A DNA stretch of 64,000 nt, taken from TMP-86 sp039807285 (GTDB lineage Bacteria; Pseudomonadota; Gammaproteobacteria; Steroidobacterales; Steroidobacteraceae). Position 1 is the stretch's first letter. The number at the start of each line of letters is the position of its first letter. Below are positions 42,381 through 50,819 of this stretch, piece by piece. The notes below the pieces were generated by a model. The model made no database searches. It worked only from the letters and a program-made list of their open reading frames with translations, and was not told the DNA's origin. Position numbers and translations under genes: made by a program. The stretch spans positions 62,001 through 126,000 of the forward strand of contig JBGAGK010000013.1 in NCBI GenBank assembly GCA_044226785.1. The letters are read 5' to 3'.

Positions 42381-43004
42381 ATGCGAAAAGACCCGCCCAG
42401 CCACGAACCGCCCGCCGGACTGGATGCGGGCCGGCTGCGGCTCCTGCGCAGTGCGGACTATCGCTCAATGCCGTGGAAGAACGGCGGTGGCGTGACGCAC
42501 GAGATCGCCCGGATGCCGGTTGAAGGTGATGTCTTCGACTGGCGGCTGAGCATGGCACGCATCGAGTGCCCGGGTCCGTTTTCGGATTTCTCGGGCTATC
42601 GGCGCACGATGCTGCTGCTGGACGGTGCGGGTTTCGTGCTGCGCAGTCCAGACCTCGCCGATCGTGTGTTCCGTCCGGGCGGCGATGCGCAGGTCTTCGA
42701 CGGCGCGTTGCGCATCCACTGCGATCTGCTGGGTGGACCCTGCACGGACCTCAACCTGATGGTGCGCGATCCTATCGCCACCTCCAGCCGCATCGCGCGG
42801 ATAGATGCGACGCTGACCCTGCACGCGCGCGGCACTCTGATCCTGTTTGTGCTGCAGGGCGCGTGCCGGGTACTGGCGGATGGTCAGACCGCTTATCCTG
42901 CTGTCCGGGACACGATCATCGCCGGGGCCGGCGCGCGCGTCGAGCTGCGGGCGATGCCCGGCTGCACCGTGCCGCCCGCCATGTTCATCGCGGACGTGGG
43001 CTGA
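42381..43004 (+). CDS. hutD: HutD family cupin protein
   Basis: The 207-residue protein has the HutD signature near its start (YRSMPWKNGGGVTHEIARMP), then WRLSMARIECPGPFSDFSGY, RTMLLLDGAGFVLR and CDLLGGPCTDLNLMVRD, consistent with a bicupin. HutD is genetically tied to histidine utilisation in pseudomonads, where it is thought to restrain hut activation, but its biochemistry is unsettled. Here it stands alone, about 8-14 kb from the hut operons, next to an unrelated arsR gene. The ATG at 42381 has a GAGG ribosome binding site; an in-frame ATG at 42351 is possible. Confidence 0.85.
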   Translation: MRKDPPSHEPPAGLDAGRLRLLRSADYRSMPWKNGGGVTHEIARMPVEGDVFDWRLSMARIECPGPFSDFSGYRRTMLLLDGAGFVLRSPDLADRVFRPGGDAQVFDGALRIHCDLLGGPCTDLNLMVRDPIATSSRIARIDATLTLHARGTLILFVLQGACRVLADGQTAYPAVRDTIIAGAGARVELRAMPGCTVPPAMFIADVG

Positions 43005-43359
43005 CCGTGCGGGAGTGCCTGATGGGTGCTGTGCGAAACGCTTTCATCACCTCAGCCTGGGACTTCAGATGGCTGGCCATGCGCCCGCACACCAGATCGC
43101 ACAGTTCATGGACGGTGGAGTCCGCGATCCGGTAGAAGACCGAGGTGCCCTGTGCATCCCGTGTGACCAGGCCGAGCCGCGCCAGAATACCCAGGTGCTT
43201 GGAAACGTTGGCCTGACTGCAGGCCAGCAACTCCCTGAGCTGGGTCACGTTGCGCGAACCGCGGCGCAACTCGTTCAGGATCTTCAGCCGAAGCGGCTCC
43301 GACAGCGCACTGAAGTAGTCCGCGATATGGGCAAGGGCGCGATCATCCAGGTCTTTCAT
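42985..43359 (-). CDS. ArsR/SmtB-family repressor, candidate sulfur-species sensor
   Basis: The 124-residue winged-helix protein has the ArsR core (FSALSEPLRLKILNELRRGS; VTQLRELLACSQANVSKHLG; LARLGLVTRDAQGTSVFYRI). It carries Cys47 in the recognition-helix region and Cys87 and Cys91 in HELCDLVCGRM, but lacks the ELCVCDL motif of arsenic-type ArsR. ArsR proteins of the SqrR/BigR group sense persulfide through cysteine pairs and control sqr genes; the sqr gene in this cluster makes that a fair comparison, although the Cys spacing is not identical. It is transcribed away from the efflux operon, with a palindromic operator between. A GTG at 43401 is an alternative start. The 3' end overlaps hutD. 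Confidence 0.85.
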   Translation of the reverse strand: MKDLDDRALAHIADYFSALSEPLRLKILNELRRGSRNVTQLRELLACSQANVSKHLGILARLGLVTRDAQGTSVFYRIADSTVHELCDLVCGRMASHLKSQAEVMKAFRTAPIRHSRTVSPRPR

Positions 43360-43409
43360 GAGGTCACAGTACCGTTGTGGGGGTCGATGCAACTGTATCA
43401 CCTTTATGC

Positions 43410-43438
43410 TTGATCGCTATATTACTAAATGGTAATAT
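43410..43438 (+). promoter_or_regulatory. Sigma-70 promoter of the efflux-SQR operon
   Basis: A -35 TTGATC (43410-43415), a 17-base spacer and -10 TAATAT (43433-43438) precede the hlyD-like start codon, which has a GAGGAG ribosome binding site. The right arm of the adjacent inverted repeat covers the -10, so a bound repressor would block RNA polymerase. Confidence 0.7.
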
Positions 43439-43439
43439 A
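43418..43439. promoter_or_regulatory. Inverted-repeat operator, probable ArsR binding site
   Basis: TATATTAC and GTAATATA form a perfect 8-base inverted repeat with a 6-base spacer in the arsR-efflux divergent gap. It is AT-rich in an otherwise GC-rich region and overlaps the operon promoter. On the other strand the same bases offer a -10 (TAATAT) for arsR. Autoregulation plus control of the efflux-SQR operon by the adjacent ArsR protein is the simplest reading. Confidence 0.7.
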
Positions 43440-43465
43440 ACACCAGGGTTGAGGAGTCGCCACAA

Positions 43466-44503
43466 ATGAACCAATCGCGCCGCCCGCTTGCATGGGTCCT
43501 CCTGCTCTGGGCCGGAACTGCTTTCGCTGCAGACCCCGCCACCTTCCAGGTCGGGGCCAGGACAGGCGCGAGCCGTTTCGAGACGCCGGGCCAGCTGGTG
43601 GCGGTCGGGCAGGCCGAACTGGGTGCGCAGGCCGGCGGGCGGGTGACCGAGGTCGGGGTGCGCAGCGGCGATGCCGTCCGGCGAGGCCAGGTGTTGCTGC
43701 GGATCGATGCGCCGGGTGCGCGCGCCGGTGCCCAGGCCAGCCTTGCCCAGTCCGGCGCGGCGGATGCCGCACTGGCGAGCGCCCGCGCGGATTTCGAGCG
43801 GGCCCGTCGTCTGCACGAGCGGAAATATCTGAGCGATGCCGCGCTCGAGCATGCCCGGACACAACTGCATGCCGTGGAAGCGCAGGCCGCTGCTGCATCG
43901 GCTCAGGCCCGTGCGGCAGGGGAAATGGCCGGCTGGGAGGATCTGCGTGCGCCCTACGACGGCTGGGTGACGGCTGTGCGGGTTTCCGTGGGGGACCTGG
44001 CGCAACCCGGGCAGTCGCTGGTGGCGGTCTATGCGCCCGGACCGATGCGGATCCTGGCCGATGTGCCCGAGGACGTTGCGCATGAACTGGTGACTGACAG
44101 GCCCGTGCGCCTGTCCTTCCCGACCGGTACCTGTGCCTCGGCACCGGCGGAAGTCGCTTCCTGGACGCAGGTTCCGGCGGTCGATACGCGCAGCCGCAGT
44201 GTCGGTGTGCGCGTGGAACTGCCTGCGCTGCGCGACTGCATGCCCGGCGTGGTGGTCAGGCTTGCCCTTCCGATGCGCACGGACCGTCATGCCCTGAGTG
44301 TTCCGGACACGGCGGTGGTGCACAGGGGCGAGCTGGATGCTGTCTATGTAGAGGCATCCGGGGGTCGCATGCAGCTGCGGCAGGTCAGGCTGGGCGAGAG
44401 GCAGGGCGGCTGGGTCGAGGTGCTGGCGGGCCTGGAGGCCGGAGAGCAGGTGGTCCGTGATGCCGCACGTTTTCAGCCGCCGGCCGCGGGACCTGCTCCA
44501 TGA
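43466..44503 (+). CDS. RND efflux membrane-fusion (periplasmic adaptor) protein
   Basis: The 345-residue HlyD/AcrA-family adaptor has a signal peptide (WVLLLWAGTAFA), a lipoyl half-motif (GGRVTEVGVRSGDAVRRGQV), a helical hairpin rich in Ala/Arg/Glu (about residues 85-150), the second lipoyl half (LRAPYDGWVTAVRVSVGDLA) and C-terminal beta-barrel and membrane-proximal domains (LSVPDTAVVHRGELDAVYVE). It is the first gene of the operon and overlaps the RND pump gene by ATGA. Confidence 0.93.
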   Translation: MNQSRRPLAWVLLLWAGTAFAADPATFQVGARTGASRFETPGQLVAVGQAELGAQAGGRVTEVGVRSGDAVRRGQVLLRIDAPGARAGAQASLAQSGAADAALASARADFERARRLHERKYLSDAALEHARTQLHAVEAQAAAASAQARAAGEMAGWEDLRAPYDGWVTAVRVSVGDLAQPGQSLVAVYAPGPMRILADVPEDVAHELVTDRPVRLSFPTGTCASAPAEVASWTQVPAVDTRSRSVGVRVELPALRDCMPGVVVRLALPMRTDRHALSVPDTAVVHRGELDAVYVEASGGRMQLRQVRLGERQGGWVEVLAGLEAGEQVVRDAARFQPPAAGPAP

Positions 44504-47500
44504 AGAACGGGCACGCTCCGTCCGCCGCGCTGGGAATCAGTGGACGGCTGGCGCGCCTCTTCCAGGACTCGCGGCTCACCCCGCTCCTGGCCCTCGTGGC
44601 GCTGCTGCTCGGGGTGTTCGCAGTCCTGGTGACACCGCGAGAGGAAGAGCCACAGATCAACGTCACCATGGCCAATGTGCTGATTCCGTTTCCGGGCGCA
44701 TCGGCAAGGGACGTCGAGCAGATGGTGGCGGGGCCGGCCGAGCAGGTGCTGTCGCAGATCGCAGGGATCGAGCATGTCATGTCCGTGTCGCGACCCGGCA
44801 TGGCCATCCTCACCGTGCAGTTCAAGGTGGGCGTGCCGCGCACCGAGGCGCTGGTCCGCCTGCACGACACGCTGAGCGCGAATCGCGACTGGTTGCCGCG
44901 GGGGCTGGGTGTGGGCGAACCCATCGTCAAGCCCAAGAGCATCGACGACGTACCGATCCTGGCCGTCACCCTGTATGACCAGCGTCACGATGGCAGCGCC
45001 TACGACCTGGAGCGCATCGCGCATGCCATGGAGATCGAACTCAAGCGCGTGCACGGCACACGCGAGGTGACCACGCTGGGTGGGCCGGGCAGGGCGGTCA
45101 ATGTCGATGTGGATACGGCCGCACTGCGTGCCTCCGGCGTGACCTTGAGCGAATTGAGCCAGGCGATCCGCTCGGCCAATGGCGGCATGGCCGCAGGAAA
45201 TCTGGTCTCCGGCAATGCCAGCGTGCCCGTCGATGTGGGCGAGTGGTTCCGGGACGCCGCCGACCTGGGAGAACTGGTGGTGGCAGTGCGGGATGGCCGA
45301 CCCGTCTACCTTCGCGATCTGGCCCGCCTGACCGACGGTCCGCCCCGGCCAGTGCATTACGTGTGGTACGGGACGGCGGGAGAGCATGCGGCGGAGTATC
45401 CGGCCGTCACCATCAGCGTCACCAAGAAGCCGGGCGAGAATGCGGTTGATGTGGCGCGCAAGCTGCGCGAGCGGGTAGCCAGTCTTCACGGAACACTGAT
45501 TCCCGAAGGCGTGGGTGCGGCGATCTCCCGGGACTATGGCCAGACCGCCAATGACAAGGCGCTCAAGCTCATCGAAAAGCTCCTGTTCGCCACCAGCACG
45601 GTCGTGGCCCTGGTGTTCTTTGCCATGGGCCGGCGCGAAGCGCTGATCGTCGGCGTGGCCGTGGCGCTCACCCTGACTGTCACCCTGTTCGCGTCCTGGG
45701 CCTGGGGTTTCACGCTCAACCGGGTCTCGCTGTTTGCGCTGGTGTTTTCCATCGGCATCCTGGTGGACGATGCCATCGTGGTGGTGGAGAACATCCATCG
45801 GCACCGGCTGCTGGAACCCGATGCGCCGATTCTGGAGCTGATCCCGCGAGCGGTGGATGAAGTGGGCGGCCCCACCATCCTCGCCACGCTTACCGTGATC
45901 GCGGCGCTCCTGCCCATGGCGTTCGTCACCGGCCTCATGGGTCCCTACATGGGCCCCATCCCGATCAATGCGTCGATGGGCATGCTGATCTCCCTGGCCG
46001 TGGCCTTCGTTCTCACCCCCTGGCTGGCGCTGAGACTGTTCCGGCATGCCCACGGCGGTGCAACGCCGGGCGGCGCGGCAGCGCGGCTCATGCCCTGGGT
46101 AAGGCGCATCTATCCACGATTTCTCGACCCCGCAAGCGGGCAGCGCAACCGGCGGCTCCTGTGGGCGACCGTGGGCGGGCTGATCCTCGTCTCGCTGGCC
46201 CTGCCGATGCTCAAGCTGGTGGTGCTGAAAATGCTGCCCTTCGACAACAAGTCGGAAATCCAGGTCCTGGTGGACATGCCGGTGGGCACACCGGTGGAGC
46301 GCACCGCCGAGGTCCTGCATGCCCTGGGTGCCCGGCTTGCCACCATGCCGGATGTCAAGGATTACCAGGCCTATGCGGGTCTGTCATCGCCCATCAATTT
46401 CAACGGCCTTGTGCGTCAGTACTATCTCCGTGCATCCGGTGAACTCGGTGACGTGCAGGTGAACCTGGTCGACAAGCATCACCGAAGCGATCAGAGTCAC
46501 GTCATCGCGATGCGCATGCGACCAGTCCTGGCCAGGATCGCCGATCGCTATGGCGCCAACCTCAAGGTGGTCGAGGTGCCGCCCGGTCCTCCGGTACAGG
46601 CGCCGATCGTGGCGGAAATCTACGGACCGGACGAGGTGGGGCGTGAACAGCTTGCCGGTCAGGTCCGACAGGTGTTCGCCGCCACGCAGGGTGTGGTGGA
46701 TGTGGATTCCAGCACCATTGCCACCGCACCGCGCGAGTTGCTGGCGGTCGATCGTGCACAGGCTGCACGTCTGGGAGTGTCGCAGGCCGAAGTGGTCGGT
46801 GCGCTGCACGCCGGCCTTGCCGGCGAGGATGCCGGCTTCCTGCACGATGGCAGCAAGTATGCGGTTCCCATCCGCCTGCGCCTGCCGCCGGCGACGCAAG
46901 GGTCCCTCGCGGCAGCGTCCTCACTTCGGGTGCGCGCGGGAGACGGCTCGACGGTGGTGGCAGGGTCCCTCCTTCGTCCGGTGGCCGCCACCGTCGAGCA
47001 ACCCCTGTACCACAAGGATCTGCTGCCGGTGTCCTACGTCATCGGCGACATGGCCGGCAAGCTCGACAGTCCGCTGTACGGCATGTTCGAGATGCGCAGT
47101 GCCATCGACAGGATTCGCGGCATCGACGGGCAGCCCGTACGCGACCGGTTCATCAGCCAGCCGGAAGATGCCTATCGCGGCTACTGGATCAAGTGGGATG
47201 GCGAATGGCAGATCACCTATGAGACCTTCCGCGACATGGGTCTGGCCTATGCAGTCGGGCTGGTGCTGATCTACCTGCTGGTCGTGGCGCAGTTCGGGTC
47301 CTACGGCCTGCCACTGATCATCATGGCGCCCATTCCGCTCACCATCATCGGTGTCATGCCCGGCCATGCGCTGCTCGGCGCTCCGTTCACCGCCACCTCG
47401 ATGATCGGCATGATCGCGCTCGCCGGCATCATCGTGCGCAATTCCATCCTGCTGGTGGATTTCATCCAGCTGCAGCTGGATGAAGGCGTGCCGCTGGCCG

Positions 47501-47736
47501 ACGCGGTGATGTCCTCGGTGGCCACACGCGCCCAGCCGATCGCGCTCACGGCGCTCGCCGCGATGCTCGGTGCATTGTTCATCCTCGATGATCCGATCTT
47601 CAACGGCCTGGCCATCTCGCTGATCTTCGGCATCCTGGTTTCCACGGTGCTGACACTGCTGGTCATTCCCCTGCTTTATTTCGCTGTCCACAACCGAAGG
47701 GCCGTCCCAGGCCCGATCAAAGGAGAATCATCATGA
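44500..47736 (+). CDS. RND-family efflux transporter permease (HAE-like)
   Basis: The 1078-residue inner-membrane pump has the RND layout: one helix, a large periplasmic loop, six helices, a second loop and five helices. Visible motifs include PGASARDVEQMVAGPAEQVL near residue 67, helix 4 with the paired proton-relay acids in FSIGILVDDAIVVVENIHRH, and FVTGLMGPYMGPIPINASMG. The C-terminal part is AQFGSYGLPLIIMAPIPLTI to SMIGMIALAGIIVRNSILLV. Sequence style (PREEEPQINVTMANVLIPFP) is that of the less-studied HAE-like group often found near sulfur genes rather than AcrB. Substrate cannot be read. It overlaps the DUF2892 gene. Confidence 0.93.
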   Translation: MKNGHAPSAALGISGRLARLFQDSRLTPLLALVALLLGVFAVLVTPREEEPQINVTMANVLIPFPGASARDVEQMVAGPAEQVLSQIAGIEHVMSVSRPGMAILTVQFKVGVPRTEALVRLHDTLSANRDWLPRGLGVGEPIVKPKSIDDVPILAVTLYDQRHDGSAYDLERIAHAMEIELKRVHGTREVTTLGGPGRAVNVDVDTAALRASGVTLSELSQAIRSANGGMAAGNLVSGNASVPVDVGEWFRDAADLGELVVAVRDGRPVYLRDLARLTDGPPRPVHYVWYGTAGEHAAEYPAVTISVTKKPGENAVDVARKLRERVASLHGTLIPEGVGAAISRDYGQTANDKALKLIEKLLFATSTVVALVFFAMGRREALIVGVAVALTLTVTLFASWAWGFTLNRVSLFALVFSIGILVDDAIVVVENIHRHRLLEPDAPILELIPRAVDEVGGPTILATLTVIAALLPMAFVTGLMGPYMGPIPINASMGMLISLAVAFVLTPWLALRLFRHAHGGATPGGAAARLMPWVRRIYPRFLDPASGQRNRRLLWATVGGLILVSLALPMLKLVVLKMLPFDNKSEIQVLVDMPVGTPVERTAEVLHALGARLATMPDVKDYQAYAGLSSPINFNGLVRQYYLRASGELGDVQVNLVDKHHRSDQSHVIAMRMRPVLARIADRYGANLKVVEVPPGPPVQAPIVAEIYGPDEVGREQLAGQVRQVFAATQGVVDVDSSTIATAPRELLAVDRAQAARLGVSQAEVVGALHAGLAGEDAGFLHDGSKYAVPIRLRLPPATQGSLAAASSLRVRAGDGSTVVAGSLLRPVAATVEQPLYHKDLLPVSYVIGDMAGKLDSPLYGMFEMRSAIDRIRGIDGQPVRDRFISQPEDAYRGYWIKWDGEWQITYETFRDMGLAYAVGLVLIYLLVVAQFGSYGLPLIIMAPIPLTIIGVMPGHALLGAPFTATSMIGMIALAGIIVRNSILLVDFIQLQLDEGVPLADAVMSSVATRAQPIALTALAAMLGALFILDDPIFNGLAISLIFGILVSTVLTLLVIPLLYFAVHNRRAVPGPIKGESS

Positions 47737-47942
47737 CTTCATGGCAAATGACGCGCATCGTCGCCGGCACTTTCGTGCTGCTGTCCCTGGCCCTGGGTGT
47801 TCAGGGGAGCCCCTTGTTCCACAGCACGAACTGGCTGTGGTTCACCGCGTTCGTCGGCATCAACCTGCTGCAGAGCGGGCTGACCCGCTGGTGCCTGATG
47901 GAGCGGATGCTCCGTGCCGTGGGCCTGAAGACCGGCAACTGA
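47733..47942 (+). CDS. DUF2892 (YgaP-type) small membrane protein
   Basis: This 69-residue protein has two membrane segments (IVAGTFVLLSLALGVQGS; WLWFTAFVGINLLQSGLTRW) and ends with MERMLRAVGLKTG. It matches DUF2892, the membrane domain fused to rhodanese in E. coli YgaP and found alone or fused in sulfide and polysulfide gene sets. No rhodanese domain is attached here. It is translationally coupled to the RND gene (ATGA overlap) and followed by the outer-membrane channel gene eight bases later. Confidence 0.8.
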   Translation: MTSWQMTRIVAGTFVLLSLALGVQGSPLFHSTNWLWFTAFVGINLLQSGLTRWCLMERMLRAVGLKTGN

Positions 47943-47950
47943 GAACCGGC

Positions 47951-49366
47951 ATGAAGGGGGCCGTATACGCATTGTGGCTGCTGGCCGCGATGATCCCGTG
48001 CCGGGCCGGGGCATCGGATGCGCACGATGAGCCGGCGCTGCTCGCCGCCTGGCGGGGCGTCGTGGCGCAGAGCCCCGAATATGCGGCCGCGCGGGCGCGG
48101 CGCGATATGGGATCGGCTGCGCAATCGGCTGCACGCGCCTTGTGGATGCCCACCCTGAGCGCGCAGGGAGGCATCGGTTTGCGCACCCTTCGGAGCGAAA
48201 CCACCGGGGCGCAATTCTCGGCGCCGGGATTCGGCACGAGCGACGGCGTGGATTTCCGGACCCACATCAACGATGGTACGGCGCGCCAGTGGGCGTTCGT
48301 GCTGCAGCAACCGCTCCTCGATGCGGGCCGCGTGGCCGATACCCGCCTCTCGATGGCGCGTGCACGCATGGCGGAGGCGCAGTTCCGGCGCGCCGAACAG
48401 GGCCTGATGGTGCGCACCGCCCAGAGTCTGGCCGCGGTGGTGGAAGCCGATGCGCGCTTCCGTGCCCTGCGGCGTCAGCATGAGGCGGCTGCGCGGGCGC
48501 GCGACACTGCGCAGGCGCGTTACGAGGAAGGGGACATACCGGTCACCGACTGGCGTGAAGCCGAGGCCCGGCTCGATGAACTCGCGGTTCACGAACTCGA
48601 TGCACGGCAGGCGCTGGCGGTGGCCAGTGCGGATTTCACCGATCTGACCGGCCTGTCGCCCCCTGCAAGCGAAGCGCAGGCCCCGCCCGCTGAGGATGTC
48701 GCGCCCGCTGCCATCGACGGGTCCCTGAACGATTGGCTCCAGAAGGCGCGCAACTCGAGCCCTGCGCTGGCCCTGCAGGCCGGGCAGCTGGAGCTGGCCC
48801 AGGCCGAGGCGCGGCGCTGGTCGCGCCTGGACGGCTTCCAGCTCAACGTGGTCGGGCAGTACGGCAGTGACAGGCTTTCGGGAAGCGGCGATTACGGGAC
48901 TTCCGGAATCACCAACAGGGTGGCGAGCATCGGCCTGCAGGCCAGCGTGCCGCTGTTCACCGGCGGGATGAGGGCGGCGCAGCGCAGCGCCGCGCAGGCC
49001 GGTGAGAGGGCAGCCGAAGCGGATCTTGAATCGGCGCGGCAGCAGGTGGCGCTGGCCACGCGCACGGCCTGGCTTGCCGCCTCGACCGCGCACGCGCGTC
49101 TGCAGGCACAGCGTCGTGTGAAGCTCTCGGCCGACAGCCGGCTGGATGCCACCCGCATCGGCTTCGACTCCGGCGCCCGCACCCTGCTCGACCTGCTTTC
49201 CGCGGAAGGCTCGGCCCTGCAGGCCGAAGCGGACCTTGCGCGTGCGCGCTGCGCCGGACTCATTTCGATCCTGCGCCTTTCCGAGGCAGCAGGAACGCTG
49301 GATGCAGGATCCATGGAAGCCGCAGTCAGGGGCGAGTTCGCCTGCGGAGGTTTCCAGGAGAGGTAA
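47951..49366 (+). CDS. TolC-family outer membrane efflux protein
   Basis: The 471-residue protein completes the tripartite pump. It has a signal peptide (LWLLAAMIPCRAGA) and two structurally repeated halves rich in long amphipathic helices (PEYAAARARRDMGSAAQSAA; ALALQAGQLELAQAEARRWS), with outer-membrane strands between them and the repeated LDAGRVADTRLSMARAR / LFTGGMRAAQRSAAQAGERA segments typical of the family. The ATG at 47951 gives the signal peptide directly; upstream reading has no secretion signal. Confidence 0.9.
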   Translation: MKGAVYALWLLAAMIPCRAGASDAHDEPALLAAWRGVVAQSPEYAAARARRDMGSAAQSAARALWMPTLSAQGGIGLRTLRSETTGAQFSAPGFGTSDGVDFRTHINDGTARQWAFVLQQPLLDAGRVADTRLSMARARMAEAQFRRAEQGLMVRTAQSLAAVVEADARFRALRRQHEAAARARDTAQARYEEGDIPVTDWREAEARLDELAVHELDARQALAVASADFTDLTGLSPPASEAQAPPAEDVAPAAIDGSLNDWLQKARNSSPALALQAGQLELAQAEARRWSRLDGFQLNVVGQYGSDRLSGSGDYGTSGITNRVASIGLQASVPLFTGGMRAAQRSAAQAGERAAEADLESARQQVALATRTAWLAASTAHARLQAQRRVKLSADSRLDATRIGFDSGARTLLDLLSAEGSALQAEADLARARCAGLISILRLSEAAGTLDAGSMEAAVRGEFACGGFQER

Positions 49367-49395
49367 ACGTTCGGGAACATCATGCGGAGAGTCAC

Positions 49396-50667
49396 ATGGC
49401 ACACATCGTCATCATCGGAGCGGGAATCGGCGGCTCATCGGCAGCGTACGAATTGCGTGCGGCGCTGGGCAGGGAACACCGGATCACGGTGGTCAATCCG
49501 GTTGACTATTTCCAGTTCGTGCCATCCAATCCATGGCTCGCCGTGGGCTGGCGCAAACGCGACGCCATCACGCTGCCCATAGGCCAGCACTTCAGGCGCA
49601 AGAACATCGATTTCGTGGCCAGTCCGGTCACCGGCATCGATGCGGAAGGCAACTCCATCGCTCTGCAGGACGGCCAGAACCTGGGCTATGACTTCCTGAT
49701 CATCACCACCGGTCCGCGGCTGGCCTTCGAGGAAGTGCCGGGTTCGGGGCCTGCGAATCACACGCAATCGATTTGCACGGTCGACCATGCCGAACAGGCC
49801 TGGGCCCGCTATCAGGAGTTCCTGGAGGATCCGGGTCCCATGGTCATCGGCGCCATGCCGGGCGCGAGCTGCTTCGGACCCGCCTACGAGTTCGTGTTCA
49901 TTGCCAGCGCGGACCTCAAGCGGCGGCGTCTGCGCAAGAAGGTCCCCATCACCTTCGTCACCAGCGAGCCGTACATCGGTCATCTCGGCCTCGCTGGCGT
50001 GGGTGACTCCAAGTCGGTGCTCGAGAGCGAGCTGCGCAACAATGACGTCCGCTGGATCACCAATGCCAGGACCACGAGGGTCGAAGCGGGCAAGCTGTTC
50101 GCGACGGAGGTGGATGCCAACGGCGCGACGGTGAAGGAGCACGAAGTCCCCTTCAAGTACTCGATGATGCTGCCGGCCTTCAAGGGAGTGGATGCCGTCG
50201 CGGCCGTGCCCGGGCTGTGCAATCCGCGCGGCTTCGTCATCGTGGATGAGTATCAGCGCAGCAGAAAATACCGCAACATCTTTTCCGCGGGCGTGTGCAT
50301 CGCCATACCGCCCGTGGAGGTCACGCCGGTGCCCACGGGCGCTCCGAAGACCGGATACATGATCGAGACCATGGTCACGGCCATCGTGCGCAATATCGAG
50401 GCGGACCTTGCGGGCAGACCGGCCGGGGCAAAAGGATCCTGGAACGCGATCTGTCTGGCTGACATGGGCAATACCGGTGCGGCGTTCGTGGCGCTGCCAC
50501 AGATGCCGCCGCGCAACGTCAACTGGTTCCGCAAGGGGCGTTGGGTGCACTGGGCGAAGATCGGATTCGAGAAATACTTCCTGCACAAGATGAAGAGCGG
50601 GAATGCGGAACCGGTGTACGAAAAATACATGCTGAAGTTGCTGGGAATCGACCGGGTGGAGCGCTGA
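49396..50667 (+). CDS. sqr: Sulfide:quinone oxidoreductase
   Basis: SQR oxidises sulfide to polysulfide or sulfane sulfur and passes electrons to the quinone pool. The 423-residue FAD protein starts with the dinucleotide-binding motif VIIGAGIGGSSAAYEL and has the family segments NPVDYFQFVPSNPWLAVGWR and PTGAPKTGYMIETMVTAIVR. Cys127, Cys159 and Cys353 match in spacing the three redox-active cysteines of the Acidithiobacillus enzyme (128/160/356), which argues for true SQR rather than NDH-2 or flavocytochrome c. It is the last gene of the ArsR-controlled efflux operon, 29 bases after the TolC-like gene. Confidence 0.9.
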   Translation: MAHIVIIGAGIGGSSAAYELRAALGREHRITVVNPVDYFQFVPSNPWLAVGWRKRDAITLPIGQHFRRKNIDFVASPVTGIDAEGNSIALQDGQNLGYDFLIITTGPRLAFEEVPGSGPANHTQSICTVDHAEQAWARYQEFLEDPGPMVIGAMPGASCFGPAYEFVFIASADLKRRRLRKKVPITFVTSEPYIGHLGLAGVGDSKSVLESELRNNDVRWITNARTTRVEAGKLFATEVDANGATVKEHEVPFKYSMMLPAFKGVDAVAAVPGLCNPRGFVIVDEYQRSRKYRNIFSAGVCIAIPPVEVTPVPTGAPKTGYMIETMVTAIVRNIEADLAGRPAGAKGSWNAICLADMGNTGAAFVALPQMPPRNVNWFRKGRWVHWAKIGFEKYFLHKMKSGNAEPVYEKYMLKLLGIDRVER

Positions 50668-50677
50668 GCCCTGGGTT

Positions 50678-50782
50678 CCCTTCGATCGCATGCTGATTAC
50701 CCAGGCACGGGCCGAAGGTCTGACATTGCTCACCAATGACAGGGCCCTCGCAGCCTATGGTGACGATGTCCTGATCCTGTGA
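50678..50782 (+). pseudogene. Remnant of a PIN-domain (VapC-type) toxin
   Basis: In frame from 50678 the bases encode PFDRMLITQARAEGLTLLTN and DRALAAYGDDVLIL before a TGA. This is the C-terminal end of PIN-domain toxins (DPFDRLLIAQA..EGLTLVT.D). Nothing upstream encodes the rest, since the SQR stop is 11 bases before. It looks like the tail of a lost toxin-antitoxin module. Confidence 0.65.
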
Positions 50783-50819
50783 CTTCAGGGACCTGCGTGT
50801 CCTTGGCCTCCCTTCGCCC

